DNA of 6,816 nt from Clostridiales bacterium (GTDB lineage Bacteria > Bacillota > Clostridia > Christensenellales > Borkfalkiaceae). How positions within the stretch are numbered: position 1 is the first letter of the stretch; each line of letters starts with the position of its first letter. Made by a program: the position numbers and the translations under genes. This document shows positions 6,736 through 6,816 of this stretch, in pieces. Location of the stretch: contig JAJWOJ010000111.1 of the NCBI GenBank assembly GCA_021635425.1, positions 1-6,816 on the forward strand, read 5' to 3'. The notes under the pieces were generated by a model that was not told the origin of the DNA, ran no database searches, and saw nothing but the letters and a program-made list of their open reading frames with translations.

Positions 6736-6816
6736 AAAATACCTCTTTTCAGATTTCCGACAGTAAATTTCAAATCTTTCAATCCATCTTCTCTGCCCGA
6801 TAAAAACGCCTCGGTT
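6732..6816 (-). CDS. C-terminal end of an upstream gene (3' end only), possibly U32-family peptidase
   Basis: On the minus strand one frame is open from the right edge (first full codon at 6813-6815) for 27 codons to TGA at 6732-6734, which overlaps the mutS2 ATG by 4 nt. That ATGA junction, the same kind as between nifS and thiI, and the closely packed operon make this a likely real gene end. The last residues, KFTVGNLKRGIL, recall the T-x-G-x-x-x-RG-(V/I) ending I associate with U32-family peptidases, and U32 genes are, to my knowledge, found just upstream of mutS2 in some Clostridia. Too little is visible to be sure of the family. Confidence 0.65.
   Translation of the reverse strand, partial: TEAFLSGREDGLKDLKFTVGNLKRGIL
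6741..6749 (-). promoter_or_regulatory. Shine-Dalgarno site that fixes the mutS2 start
   Basis: The minus strand reads AAAAGAGGT, then ATTTT, then the ATG at 6733-6735: a good purine-rich site at 5-nt spacing. It lies inside the last codons of the preceding gene. The mutS2 frame stays open upstream to the window edge, so this site and the ATGA overlap are what support the chosen start. Confidence 0.75.

Noticed and set aside
6736..6816. Longer MutS2 N-terminus reaching the window edge in frame
   Set aside because: The frame is open, but the ATG at 6735 has a good Shine-Dalgarno site, gives the normal family N-terminus and forms an ATGA overlap with another frame that ends there.

Overview
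The window looks like a piece of core chromosome from an anaerobic Clostridia-type Firmicute, probably an uncultured gut-type lineage. This rests on three things: the gene set (a rhodanese-less ThiI beside a NifS-like cysteine desulfurase, and a MutS2), the tight overlapping operon, and AT-leaning DNA with a strong taste for CpG-containing codons (TCG, CCG, ACG, GCG). The CpG style is shared by all genes, so nothing here looks recently acquired. I see no mobile element, CRISPR array, tRNA, rRNA or riboswitch.

Layout. Positions 2-1447 on the + strand hold the C-terminal 481 residues of a penicillin-binding protein. Its transpeptidase domain is complete for the three catalytic motifs, and the N-terminus lies off the left edge. 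A 9-bp GC-rich hairpin at 1457-1480 separates it from a convergent block of minus-strand genes that fills the rest of the window. In transcription order (right to left) these are: the last 27 codons of an unidentified gene (6732-6816, possibly a U32-family peptidase), mutS2 (4381-6735), a small two-helix membrane protein (3779-4324), a NifS-like cysteine desulfurase (2655-3779) and thiI (1501-2658).

The minus-strand genes are packed with ATGA or TAATG overlaps, except for a 56-nt gap between mutS2 and the membrane protein gene. That gap holds a good sigma-A-type promoter and a Shine-Dalgarno site, so the last three genes can probably be expressed apart from mutS2. The desulfurase and ThiI form a recognised sulfur-relay pair: the first mobilises sulfur from cysteine, and ThiI places it on uridine 8 of tRNA and possibly into the thiamin thiazole precursor. 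MutS2 is an ATPase with a C-terminal Smr domain. It has been linked both to suppression of recombination and to splitting of collided ribosomes. Its Smr domain here has lost the usual LDLR residues, which is the most interesting feature I found.

No clearly new multi-gene system is evident. The points worth following are the altered Smr domain of MutS2, the unassigned membrane protein in the sulfur operon, the palindrome at its promoter, and the unusual active-site surroundings of the PBP.
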